A stretch of DNA of 64,000 nucleotides, taken from positions 23,871,201 through 23,935,200 of the forward strand of contig JAVTVX010000016.1 of NCBI GenBank assembly GCA_033439265.1, written 5' to 3'. This document shows positions 35,602 to 44,480 of the stretch, in pieces. Position 1 is the stretch's first letter. The number at the start of each line of letters is the position of its first letter. The notes under the pieces are model-generated. The model was not told where the DNA came from. It saw only the letters and a list, made by a program, of their open reading frames with translations, and ran no database searches. A program made the translations under genes and the position numbers. Origin of the DNA: Dillenia suffruticosa. Its lineage: Eukaryota; Streptophyta; Magnoliopsida; Dilleniales; Dilleniaceae.

Positions 35602-36084
35602 CCCGGGGGGGTGCTGTGTGTTTTGTAAAACAACCAGGGATGGTAACCTGGCCATGGTGACTTGAACACACTAAAGGGGACACGACTAAATTGTTTTGTA
35701 AAACTACCAGGGATGATTGTTTTGTAAAACAACCGAGGATGGGGAGCTAGCCTTAGTGACTTGACTTTTCAAACATCTCTTTCCAATCATGAAGCAGAGC
35801 TAATGTTATTCTAACATCTTACTCATTTATATGGTTCTAATACTGCTCTTCCTCTCTAATTGACTACATCCTTTATATAAGTTCCCATGTTAGCAAGCTA
35901 TGTTTTCATAAACTAATAGGAATTTCACTTCTCTTCTGTGATATTTATATTGATCAAGAAGTTGTTGACGCAATTTTTTTTTTTTTTTGGGGGGAAAAAA
36001 GGAAGTTGTTGATAGTGCTATTGTTGCTTAAATGAATTCCTATTCTAAGATGTCATCTCATAGTTTCCTATTTCTTATCTTCAG
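35369..36084. other. Pseudogene intron remainder with (CT)n microsatellite and short repeats
   Basis: Contains (CT)n at about 35534-35598 followed by CCCCCGGGGGGG. Three copies of TTTTGTAAAACAACCAGGGATG-like sequence (about 35620, 35692, 35718) form a loose minisatellite. No gene. Confidence 0.6.
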
Positions 36085-36579
36085 ATGGGTGCAAAATCAA
36101 CTCCAATTACGGGTTTATCAGGGACGGGAGACCTAATGCTCACATGTTCTGTGAATCTTTAAGGAAATAGGACAGTTGGAGTCCTTATGGGATTTGGGGA
36201 GAAGCTTGAAGACATATTAAGCTCCATGAAGCAGGTGCTAATTTGTGTTTTATGTCTCCACATTGAACTTGATTTATTGGTTTGGCCTACTAATTGATTG
36301 CATCAGAAGGTTGCCGAAGGTGTATCAACAGCTGGAGCTGAAATTGCATTGCCCAAGAAACATAATGTGAAGATGCATGTACTGACAGCAGTTGCTCGGA
36401 TTGTTGACAATGAGTGTTGATTCCAACAAGAGCTGTTCTTGAGTTGATAAGCCTCCCTCAGGTTATTTCAATATTCCATGAGAACTGTTATTTGGATGTC
36501 ACCATTCAAATTCACGGTTCTTTAGACGTAAATTTAACTTTGTATTTGACTCTGTTAAATGTAGGTTGACGGAGTATAA

Positions 36580-37298
36580 AACTGAAGTGAGTGAAATGGC
36601 TTATATGGGTTGTCAAATGTCGATGCGTACATTTTAACGCAAAACGGCTAAGCAGCACTGATCAAAGGATTCTTTGGACAACCTTGTGGAGATGTCAATG
36701 AACTGTTGGCGTTCTTTTTGAAACAAATCATTCTTTACGACTATTACTCTCTCCTTGACGTGACTGGAAGACGAAAATTTTGTAACACCACGGATTCTAC
36801 CTCAATTTGTGCACGAAAAGAGGAAATGTGAACTAGCATGTTAAAGCAGATACTTATCTTGATGATTTGAACATGTTCATCATCTTTAAGTTTTATCTAT
36901 TTACTAGATTCCCTGATTCAGAGACTATCCCGGTTGCCAAAGCGGGAAATGGAAGGGCAGGCAACATTAATTTGGTAAATGCTTGATGACCTTGCCTAGG
37001 GAATTTGATTCATCTACAGCAGATTTATGTTAGATTAGAAATTGAAAGTTCAATTAACAATTGGTGAGAATATATTGATGTTACTAAAATTTAGGTCTAT
37101 TTATTTTATGTTTCTTTGGTCCATTTGGTAAGCAACGTCTTATCTGGTGAAGTGGGTCTGGGACCGACTCTCTCTCTCTCTCTCTCCCCCCCTCTCTCTC
37201 TCTCTCTCCGTGTGCCTGAGTTTGAGTGGGGTGGATCGCAATCGCAAAGCATAACGCACCATCGCAGCAAGCAAAGCGATGTTGATGTTTGGTCAGGT
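36580..37298. other. Spacer between GLY1-like pseudogene and PPR gene
   Basis: Should contain the PPR promoter and leader. A (CT)n stretch at about 37169-37208 lies within 130 bp upstream of the chosen start. The PPR frame is open through it back to 37116, but the Ser-Leu-Pro extension is repeat-derived. Confidence 0.5.
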
Positions 37299-39902
37299 AT
37301 GTGTCTGAATAATTTCATCACCCGAACCTCTTATTATTATATAGCAAGGCAAACCCAAAACCAAACCCATCATCACGTGCAGAATTCCAAGATCAAGTCC
37401 CTCATCCAGCGGGGACATTACTTAGAAGCACTCCAGTTGCACGCCAACCACCCACATTTCCCTTTGTACACCCATTCTGACACCTTCCCTCTTCTTCTCA
37501 GGGCCTGTGCCGCCCTTTCCCATCTTCCCTATGGCCGCAGGCTCCACTCCAACATCATCTCCTTGGGTCTTCATTCCGATCCCTTCATCGCCACTTCTCT
37601 TGTCAACATGTACGTCAAGTCCGGCTCTCTTTCCTCCGCCTCCCAGTTGTTTGTTAAAATGTCTGAGCGCGCGTCTGAAGACGTCACTCTCTGGAACTCT
37701 ATTATTGACGGTTACTTCAGATATGGCTGCATTGCCGAGGGTATAGCTCACTTTCGTCAAATGCTCTGTCTGGGTATTAAGCCTGATGCTTTCTCTCTCA
37801 CCATTCTTCTCCGCACCTGCGCTTGCCATTTGGGTTTCACCCAAGGTAAACAAATTCATGCTTACATCATGAAAAACATCACTTATTCCGACTCTTTCCT
37901 GGATACTGCTTTGATCGACATGTACTCCAGCTGCCGTCATCCCATGATTGCATTGCATGTGTTTAATATGAAGGAGAATAAGAATAATGTTGTTGCGTGG
38001 AATGCGATGATTACCGGTTTTTGTGACAATGGGCTATGGACGCGTAGTATGGAGTTGTTTTCCTTAGCCAAGATTGAGGGTTCCAAGCTTGGATCTACAT
38101 CGTTTTCTGGAGCTCTGATTGCTTGTTCTCGCAATGAAGACAAAGTTTTTGGCAGGCAGGTTCATTGCGATGTCATGAAGTTGGGTTTTCTGAGGGACCT
38201 GTATGTTTCTACTTCTCTCTTAACCATGTATGCCAAGTGCAGATTAGTTCAAGATGCACAATGTGTATTCCATGGGATGCTGCACAAAGAAATTGAAACA
38301 TGGAACGCAATGATTTCAGCTTATGTTGCTAATGGCTGTTATTATGAAGCTTTTGATATTTACAATGAGATGAGGTCCATTGCATTTCCGTCTGATGAGT
38401 TTACAACCACCATACTTCTTTCAGCTTGTAGCATGATGGGCTATCATATTGGAAGAACAATTCATGGGGACATAATAAAAAAACCAATGCATGAAAATAT
38501 TGCTGTACAGAGTGCACTCTTGACGATGTACTCCAAGTGCCAAGAAATTGAAGATGCTCGATCAGTTTTCGTTATGATGAAAGAAAGGGATATAGTTTCA
38601 TGGGGCTCAATTATATCAGGGTTTTGCCACAATGGCAAATATATGGAAGTGGTGGACTATTACAGAAAGATGGAGGCTGACAATGTAAAACCCGATTCTG
38701 ATATTTTGGTAAGTGCAATTGCTGCCTCTATGGGACTGGGAAGTGTGTCTCTTGGTTGCGATATCCATGGGTATGCTATTAGGAGTGGTCAAGCATCAGA
38801 TGTTTTTGTAGGTACTAGCCTGATTGATATGTATTCCAAGTGTGGTTTGCCTGAGATGGCAGAGAAGGTTTTTTATGACATGCCGCACAGGAATCTGGTG
38901 GCGTGGAATTGTATAATTTCATGCTTTTCCCATAATGGACTCCCGGAGCGGTCAATCATTCTCTTTCCACAACTTGTAGAGCATGGGTTAACTCCAGACT
39001 CAGTTTCCATTACCAGTGTCCTTGCTGCAGTTTCATCAACAGCAGCACTACTCAAAGGTAAAACAATGCATGGATTCCAGATAAGACATGGAGTTTGGTT
39101 TGATCCTCAGGTGGAGAATGCATTAATTGATATGTATATTAAATGTGGAAACTTAAGATACGCCCATCATATATTTCAGAACATGTCAGAGAAAAACACA
39201 GTAACATGGAATTCAATTATTTCTGGTTATGGACTGCACGGCAAGTGCTTAGAAGCAATCAGACTATTTGAAGAGATGAAAGCATCGGGAATAACTCCTG
39301 ATGATGTAACATTCCTGTCTCTGATTTCATCTTGTAGCCATTGTGGTTTGGTTGAAAACGGCCTGAAGCTATTTCAGTCAATGAGCAGAGATTATGGGAT
39401 TAGTCCTAAAATGGAGCACTATGTAAATATTGTGGACCTGTTGGGTCGTGCGGGGTGTTTGAACGATGCTTACCAATTCATATTGAGAATGCCCATGGAA
39501 CCAGAAAGGAGCATTTGGCTATGTTTATTGTCAGCCTGTCGAACTTTTCACAATATAGAGCTTGGAGAACTGGCTGCAACTAACTTACTGAAATTAGAAC
39601 CAACAAGGGGCAGCAATTATGTCCCGCTATTGAATATGTATGGAGAAGCTGAATCATGGGGTAGAATACCGAAACTAAGGGTAGTGCTTAAAGAGAAGGG
39701 ATTAAAAAAGAGCCCTGGATGCAGTTGGATTGAGGTGAGAAGCAGAGTTGACATTTTCTTCTCTGGGGATTCTTCATCCCCGAGGGCAGTTGAGATCTAC
39801 GATACGCTGCAGAACCTCTGGAATAACATGGAAGTGAGAAAGGAGAGTGCACTAAATACCAAGTTCAAACCTGAAGATGCAACTTGCATGGTCCATTGTT
39901 GA
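37299..39902 (+). CDS. Pentatricopeptide repeat protein, PLS class, E/E+ subgroup
   Basis: 867 residues, no intron, as usual for this family. I start at ATG 37299 (MCLNNFITRTSYYYIARQ), because upstream in-frame codons cross a CT microsatellite. The short Arg/Ser/Thr/Tyr-rich N-terminus fits an organelle targeting peptide. About twenty repeats follow with typical endings: SLVNMYVKSGSLSSASQLF, ALIDMYSSC, SLLTMYAKCRLVQDAQCVF, LLTMYSKCQEIEDARSVF, SLIDMYSKCGLPEMAEKVF and ALIDMYIKCGNLRYAHHIF. The C-terminus has the E domain (RIPKLRVVLKEKGLKKSPGC, SWIEVRSRVDIFFSGDSS) and an E+-like tail, with no DYW deaminase. Such proteins bind organelle RNA in sequence-specific fashion, often for C-to-U editing with a partner deaminase. 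Length and layout resemble Arabidopsis At2g40720; the GLY1-like relic upstream supports this. Orthology untested. Confidence 0.92.
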   Translation: MCLNNFITRTSYYYIARQTQNQTHHHVQNSKIKSLIQRGHYLEALQLHANHPHFPLYTHSDTFPLLLRACAALSHLPYGRRLHSNIISLGLHSDPFIATSLVNMYVKSGSLSSASQLFVKMSERASEDVTLWNSIIDGYFRYGCIAEGIAHFRQMLCLGIKPDAFSLTILLRTCACHLGFTQGKQIHAYIMKNITYSDSFLDTALIDMYSSCRHPMIALHVFNMKENKNNVVAWNAMITGFCDNGLWTRSMELFSLAKIEGSKLGSTSFSGALIACSRNEDKVFGRQVHCDVMKLGFLRDLYVSTSLLTMYAKCRLVQDAQCVFHGMLHKEIETWNAMISAYVANGCYYEAFDIYNEMRSIAFPSDEFTTTILLSACSMMGYHIGRTIHGDIIKKPMHENIAVQSALLTMYSKCQEIEDARSVFVMMKERDIVSWGSIISGFCHNGKYMEVVDYYRKMEADNVKPDSDILVSAIAASMGLGSVSLGCDIHGYAIRSGQASDVFVGTSLIDMYSKCGLPEMAEKVFYDMPHRNLVAWNCIISCFSHNGLPERSIILFPQLVEHGLTPDSVSITSVLAAVSSTAALLKGKTMHGFQIRHGVWFDPQVENALIDMYIKCGNLRYAHHIFQNMSEKNTVTWNSIISGYGLHGKCLEAIRLFEEMKASGITPDDVTFLSLISSCSHCGLVENGLKLFQSMSRDYGISPKMEHYVNIVDLLGRAGCLNDAYQFILRMPMEPERSIWLCLLSACRTFHNIELGELAATNLLKLEPTRGSNYVPLLNMYGEAESWGRIPKLRVVLKEKGLKKSPGCSWIEVRSRVDIFFSGDSSSPRAVEIYDTLQNLWNNMEVRKESALNTKFKPEDATCMVHC

Positions 39903-40054
39903 AATAGTCACTCTCTTGTTGCTGAATCCAGAAGGCGCTACTGGACATGCCATGGAAGCTGTGAGAAATGATCCAAGATTTTCCGCGCTATCTGTGACCT
40001 GGTCAAGCGACAGAAGCTATATCGCATTTCTGCACCTCAACTTTCATCTACTGC
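39903..40054 (+). other. 3' flank of PPR gene
   Basis: Short 3' UTR candidate ending where the MITE-like repeat begins. No other gene. Confidence 0.4.
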
Positions 40055-40696
40055 AAAGGTGAGCCTGACCCGTCCCGTACCTGCAAAACCAAGCGGGACG
40101 GGTTATGGATGGATTTTTTTGTTTGGGAGTGGGACGGGAACGTGTGCATTTTCAAAAAACCACGTTTTATCCCTACACTTCACCGATAATTCCTGTCCCA
40201 TCCCATAAATAGAGATAATTTAAGAAATATGTATAAACTATATCGCCGCTCCTACCTGTCTAAGAAGTAACTTGTTTTTAACTTTGAAATGTTTCTTTTA
40301 GTATTTGATTATTTGTGTTTCATGTGTTTATGTAATTAATGATTTTTACATTTCAAGTGTTTATTTTAGTGTTTGGATTTTATGTGAATTTTACATGAAC
40401 TATGATGTGAGTCTTACAGCAGTTAGAAGTTTTATTTTGTTGTTAAATTGAACTTTGATGTAAAATCTGCAATAATTAATTATATTTTAATTTTTAATAT
40501 TATATTTAAATATTTTATAAATGTGAAAAAATCCGGGCAATTCTATACCCGTTTCATTTTTACTAGACGGGTTTCACGGGTGGGAATTTTCTTTTGATGG
40601 GGCGGGAACAAGATAGGAAAATGAAAAACCAGATCTTAGTGGGATGGGAATGGTATGAGACACAAGGGATGGTTAACTGTCCCTTACTCACCCCTA
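40055..40696. repeat. Possible non-autonomous hAT-like MITE
   Basis: Starts AAAGGTGAG and ends CTCACCCCTA, an imperfect inverted repeat of AGGGGTGAG type. Near each end are several GGGACGGG/CCCGTCCC words (for example 40070-40135 and 40560-40625), as in subterminal regions of plant hAT derivatives. There is no ORF, and no matching 8-bp target duplication could be found, so the call is tentative. Confidence 0.4.
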
Positions 40697-40777
40697 TGAA
40701 TCATATGCAACCATTTTATCATGAGATCACGACGGCTGGTGAGTTGAAGTAGCTGCTTGAGCTTAAGGATGTTATTC

Positions 40778-40924
40778 TTTTTTTTTTTTGGTACCATGTC
40801 TTGTCTTGATATCGTCTGATATCTGAGATTTTGTCCCGATTTTATCTCGACGGGAGTCAAATCTCGGTCATGTTTAAGAGTACTCAACTTCACATCCAGT
40901 TGAACCAATCTAGGTTGGTCTTAC
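40778..40924 (-). repeat. tRNA-derived SINE, shorter copy, with 11-bp target duplication
   Basis: On the minus strand it runs from GTTGGTTCAACTGG-type head through a pol III B-box relic (GAGATTTGACTCCC) to a poly(A) tail after ATGGTACC. The 11-mer GGATGTTATTC lies on both sides (40767-40777 and 40925-40935), the length expected for LINE-mediated insertion. It lacks an internal stretch (the CGGGCCCTCATGTG portion) present in the next copy. Confidence 0.75.
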
Positions 40925-40935
40925 GGATGTTATTC

Positions 40936-41151
40936 TTTTTTTTTTGGTACCATGGTTTGGACACCGCCCGATATCCAAGATTTCAGCCTGATTAATCTGA
41001 ACCGACCGCTGCAGTGGCTCCTTTTCGGAGGACGGGTCTCCCAACGGAGAACGCTCCATACACATGAGGGCCCGATACTTCCAGCGGGAGTCGAATCTCG
41101 ATCATGCTTAAGAAAACTCAATTTCATATCTAATTGAGTTAACCCATGTTG
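40936..41151 (-). repeat. tRNA-derived SINE, fuller copy
   Basis: Same family, about 215 bp. It has a B box GAGATTCGACTCCC (plus-strand 41086-41100 reads GGGAGTCGAATCTCG), an A-box-like TTAACTCAATTAGATA head, and a tail ending GGTACC plus A10. It shares the preceding GGATGTTATTC with the first copy. GTTATT recurs at 41152-41157, so the second SINE seems to have used the target duplication of the first as its own site. Confidence 0.75.
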
Positions 41152-41278
41152 GTTATTATTGAGATAGCGAAATAAACAAGTAGAACAACTTGTTCTTTAA
41201 ACAAGAAAAACAACATGAAACCATCCATTGCATTTCCTCCCATTAATTCATTACAAAAAATAGCCTTTTAACTACAAA

Positions 41279-41700
41279 TTTAGCGACGAAAATTTTAAAA
41301 AAATTCGTCACTAAAAACATTAGGGACGGATTTAGCGACGAAAAATTTTTCATAGTTAATAATGCGCCGCAAAAATTTAGTGACGAAAATTAGAAATCCA
41401 TCGCTAAATTTAGTAACGAAAATCTGAAATCCATCGCTAAATTTAACAACAAATAATTTTTCGTCATTAAAATTCGTCACAAAATTTAATGACAAAAAAT
41501 TATCCGTCGCTAAATTAACGACATAAAAAAATCCGTTGCTAAATTTAGCAACAAAAATCTAAAATTCGTCGCTAAATTTAGCGACAGATAATTTTTGTCG
41601 CTAAATCTATCGCTAATTTAGGGAAAAAAAGATTTGTCGAAAAATTATCCGTCCCTAATTTAGCGACGAATAAAAAAATCTGTCGCTGAATTCAAATTCA
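41279..41700. repeat. Left subterminal TTTAGCGACGAA array
   Basis: Repeated GCGACGAA and TTCGTCGCTAAAT words in both orientations, spaced by roughly 20-40 bp of AT-rich sequence with variants such as CCATCGCTAAATTTAG. Likely transposase-binding sites by analogy with known CACTA subterminal repeats. Confidence 0.75.
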
Positions 41701-41887
41701 TCGAAATGCCCAGGGAGTGCACATGCCTCGACGGGCCCTTGCCCACCCGAGCCAGCACGTGCCTGGATAGCCCCGCCCGCCCGAGCCAACACCAGCCTAC
41801 AAGCTGCCGGCCCGCCCGAGCCAGCACCCCCGCTCCAGCGTCAGCTCTTAATTGCTGGAAAATGTCGCTTTGCCTTCTGCCTCCATC

Positions 41888-41945
41888 GTGGTTCGAACTC
41901 CTACACGCACATGCATAAGCTTATGCGTAAACCTGTAAACCACCA
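41888..41945 (-). other. Pol III-like (tRNA/SINE-like) module, minus orientation
   Basis: Minus strand TGGTTTACAGG (41932-41942, weak A box) and GAGTTCGAACCAC (41888-41900, good B box). Between them is a perfect 14-bp palindrome GCATAAGCTTATGC (41913-41926). It does not fold as a tRNA, so it is not a tRNA gene. Confidence 0.35.
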
Positions 41946-42563
41946 AATCAAAAGATATTATGTGATATAATTTTTTTTTTACTTATTATCTTTCCTTCAC
42001 ATTTTTCTAATAATAATAAATAATATATAATAACAATTTAAAATAATAAATATAATAACTTTTTTTATTTAAACCATCGACCTAAAATAATATTAATTAA
42101 AAATAATAAATATGATAATTTTTAATAAAATAAAAAATAATAAAATACTAATTTAAATAAAATAATAAATTAATTAAAAAATATATTAATATTATATTTT
42201 GATATCTTCTTTTTTCTTTTATTTTATTATTTTATTATTATTTTTCATTTTTATTTTTTTAATCCATAATTTAAAAATAGATTACGGCATCCCCAAAATA
42301 TAAAATTATAATTATCAATAAATTATAATATATTAATAATTTAAAAAATCTATATATTCAATCACAAAATATTTTTACTCGTTTGAATACGTAAGAAATT
42401 TCAATATAATTATTATATATAAGAAATTTCAATAATGAAAATAGAAAGGAAAAAAAACTCAAAAATAGATATGAGAGTAAGAGGAAGGAAAAAAAAAGTG
42501 AGAATAGAAAACAAATGAGGAGGAAGAAAGAAAGAAAAAATATTATCACACAACACTAAATGG

Positions 42564-42626
42564 TGGTGCAGTGGTGATATGTTTTTCGTTCAAATCTGAG
42601 ATCCAAGGTTTTCAAGGTTCGAATTT
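42564..42626 (+). other. Pol III-like (tRNA/SINE-like) module, plus orientation
   Basis: TGGTGCAGTGG (42564-42574) fits the A-box consensus and AGGTTCGAATTT (42616-42626) the B box, 41 bp apart. No complete cloverleaf can be drawn. Resembles the head of a tRNA-derived SINE. Confidence 0.4.
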
Positions 42627-42784
42627 CTTCAACAACATTTTATCAATTTTTTTAGTATTAAAACAATGAAGGGTGGGCGCCCGTGCGTGCATGCGAGGGC
42701 GCGGGAGCCTAGGCAGGCACGGGCTCCCAGGCAGGCAGATGCACGCTTGCTCGGGCGCGGGCGCCCAGGCAGGTAGGTGCCCAT

Positions 42785-42850
42785 GCGTGCATGCGCCGGC
42801 GCCCGTGCGTGCATGCGCCGGCGCCCGTGCGTGCATGCACCGGCGCCCGT
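42785..42850 (+). repeat. 22-bp tandem repeat, three copies, within GC-rich segment
   Basis: GCGTGCATGCGCCGGCGCCCGT three times (the third with A for G at one site), preceded by looser GCGCCCAGGCAGG-type repeats from 42670. The unit itself contains two palindromes, TGCATGCG-type and GGCGCC. It produces spurious Ala/Arg/His-rich ORFs. Confidence 0.85.
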
Positions 42851-43164
42851 GCAGGCTCGCGCCCAGTCTGACGGATTAATATTTAATTAAAAAATTTGTA
42901 TTGTCTGACGAATTAATATTTAATTAAAAAATTTGTATTATTGAATAAAATAATACAAATAAAATAAAAGTTATCTATACAATAATAAAAAATACTAAAT
43001 CAAACAAAAAAAGAAAAAAAATAATAAATAAATTAAAAAAATATATATAATTTAAATAAAATAAAATATAAGGTTTTTTTAAAGAATTAAATAATATTAT
43101 TCTTTAAAAAAAATGAAATATAATATAATAAAATAAAAATAAAATAAAATTCTAATTAAAAAAT

Positions 43165-43740
43165 GATTAAATTCAGCGACGGATTTAGAAATCCGTCGCT
43201 GATTCAGTGATGGATTTTAATCCATCGCTAAATTATCAACGGATAAATTTCGTCATTACTAAATTAATTTTTTAATTTAAATATTATATTAAAATTATAT
43301 TTTATTTAATTATATATAAAAAACTTAGCGACGGATTAGGATTTTCGTCGCTAAATTTAGCGACAGAAAACAAATTCGTCGCTAAATTAATTTTTAACTT
43401 AAATATAATATATTAATAAAATAAAAAGAAAAATAAAAAAAATAAAATTCTATTTAAAAAAGATTAAATTTTGCCACGAAATATTATTCGTCACTATTTA
43501 GCGACGAAATTTATAACGAAAGATTTTTTATCGCCAATTAGCGACGAATTTAGTTATAAAAATTTTTTCGTTACTAATTAATAACGAATTTAGTTACGAA
43601 TAATGTGTCTGTCGTTAATTTAGCCGTGATTTCTTTTTCGTTACAAATTTTATGGTAAATTAGTGACGAAAAAGTTTTTATCGCTAAATTCGTCGAAAAA
43701 TAACGATAAATTTTTTTTATCATGAAAATTCGTGATTAAA
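43165..43740. repeat. Right subterminal TTTAGCGACGAA array
   Basis: Mirror of the left array: GCGACGGATTTAGAAATCCG, TTAGCGACGGATT and TTTAGCGACGAAATT-type words, interspersed with AT-rich spacers. Confidence 0.75.
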
Positions 43741-43767
43741 ACCGTATTTTTTTTTTTTGCATTGATT

Positions 43768-44480
43768 GATCCTAACTTAGCATGGCATTGGCTAGCTCTT
43801 TTGCTACTGGGCGCTGTCAGTGTCCCTTCTTAGCAATGTAAGAAAGTGTCAAATGGGACGAGAGTACCACAAAATTCATATCAAGCATTCCTACCTCGAA
43901 GCCATCAGATAACATCTGCCCATGCTGCTTGCACGTGGAATCCTTATGATGAAAAACTCGTAACTAGATACAGTCAACCTATATGCTATGGGAATCTGCC
44001 CAAGTCTAGGAAAAAGAGGCCATATGTAAATAATGAAGAACCATAAGAATGTATTACTTGGGATGCCTGTGCCCATAAGAAATCGCGGAGCCACCCAGAT
44101 CCCTCAATGCCCTTGGTTTTAGGGATACTGTCAAACTCCCACAAGTAACTCACTAAGAGCCATGATACACAGGTAGTTTTTAAATTCAGCAGCAGCAGCA
44201 CGTCAACATGTACTACTACATTGTAAATTTTGTATCTGTTAACCCCCCCCCCCCGCGGCTATTATCCATTCTCACTCATGCAAGTGTGACCTAGGTTGAG
44301 GGAATATACTGGGAATTGGAAATGAGAATTCCAAAGTTAAATGAAAGATTCTATTTTTCTTGATTTCAACTTTTGTACATAAAACACAGGCTCTATAGTT
44401 GAAGATACAAAGCAAAAACCTGGTTGCAACTGCAGTGTTAAATCTGTGATACGATCAAAATAAAAAACAAAAAAAGTTGG
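43768..44480. other. Intergenic / 3' flank of seven-transmembrane gene
   Basis: Only short ORFs (up to 71 codons) of no known family. A C-run lies at 44243-44253. The part next to 44480 is the likely 3' UTR of the minus-strand gene. Confidence 0.45.

Larger units (their letters stand above)
30724..36579 (+). pseudogene. Plastid-type NAD glycerol-3-phosphate dehydrogenase (GLY1-like) pseudogene, 5' truncated
   Basis: Five exon relics remain. 30724-30791 has NAVQQLLASEHLRISTS. About 30973-31152 has EIAGALKDVLAIAAGMVEGM then VAQGCSEMQWLATK. 36085-36234 has MGAKSTPITGLSGTGDLMLT and GFGEKLEDILSSMKQ. 36310-36461 has VAEGVSTAGAEIALPKKHNV and VLTAVARIVDNE. The final exon 36565-36579 is VDGV plus stop. 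Donors AAG|GTAATG, AAG|GTAATA, CAG|GTGCTA and CAG|GTTATT are intact. Defects: the whole NAD-binding N-terminal half is missing; an extra base lies near 31020-31026; nonsense TAA at 36160-36162 (NL-stop-GNRT); and a 2-base insertion near 36415. A 4.2-kb copia derivative lies in the intron after the second relic. The functional family makes glycerol-3-phosphate for plastid glycerolipid synthesis (Arabidopsis GLY1/SFD1). This copy cannot. Confidence 0.85.
41249..43764. mobile_element. CACTA-like non-autonomous transposon with subterminal repeat arrays
   Basis: The left end CATTACAAAAAATAG and the right end (reverse complement CAATGCAAAAAAA) are degenerate versions of the CACTACAAGAAAA terminus of plant CACTA elements. 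ATT flanks both sides (41246-41248 and 43765-43767), matching the 3-bp duplication of this superfamily. Both ends carry dozens of TTTAGCGACGAA / TTCGTCGCTAAA words (41279-41700 and 43165-43740). No transposase is present. The interior holds two GC-rich segments, two pol III-like modules in opposite orientation, and AT-rich filler, as if other DNA was captured. Confidence 0.72.

Noticed and set aside
35341-35732. ORFs of 61-102 codons on both strands around the CT repeat
   Set aside because: Arg-Glu or Ser-Leu dipeptide runs from the (CT)n tract; located in a pseudogene intron.
37116-37298. 61-residue N-terminal extension of the PPR protein
   Set aside because: Crosses a CT microsatellite (Ser-Leu-Pro run); the start at 37299 gives a length and N-terminus typical of this PPR family.
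37422-37958. 178-codon minus-strand ORF inside the PPR gene
   Set aside because: Antisense shadow of a strongly supported PPR frame.
41279-41700. CRISPR-like array
   Set aside because: The repeated words vary in orientation and spacing and sit at both ends of a CACTA-like transposon; this is a eukaryotic nuclear sequence.
42564-42640. Candidate tRNA gene
   Set aside because: A and B boxes are present but no acceptor or anticodon stem can be formed; treated as a SINE-like module instead.
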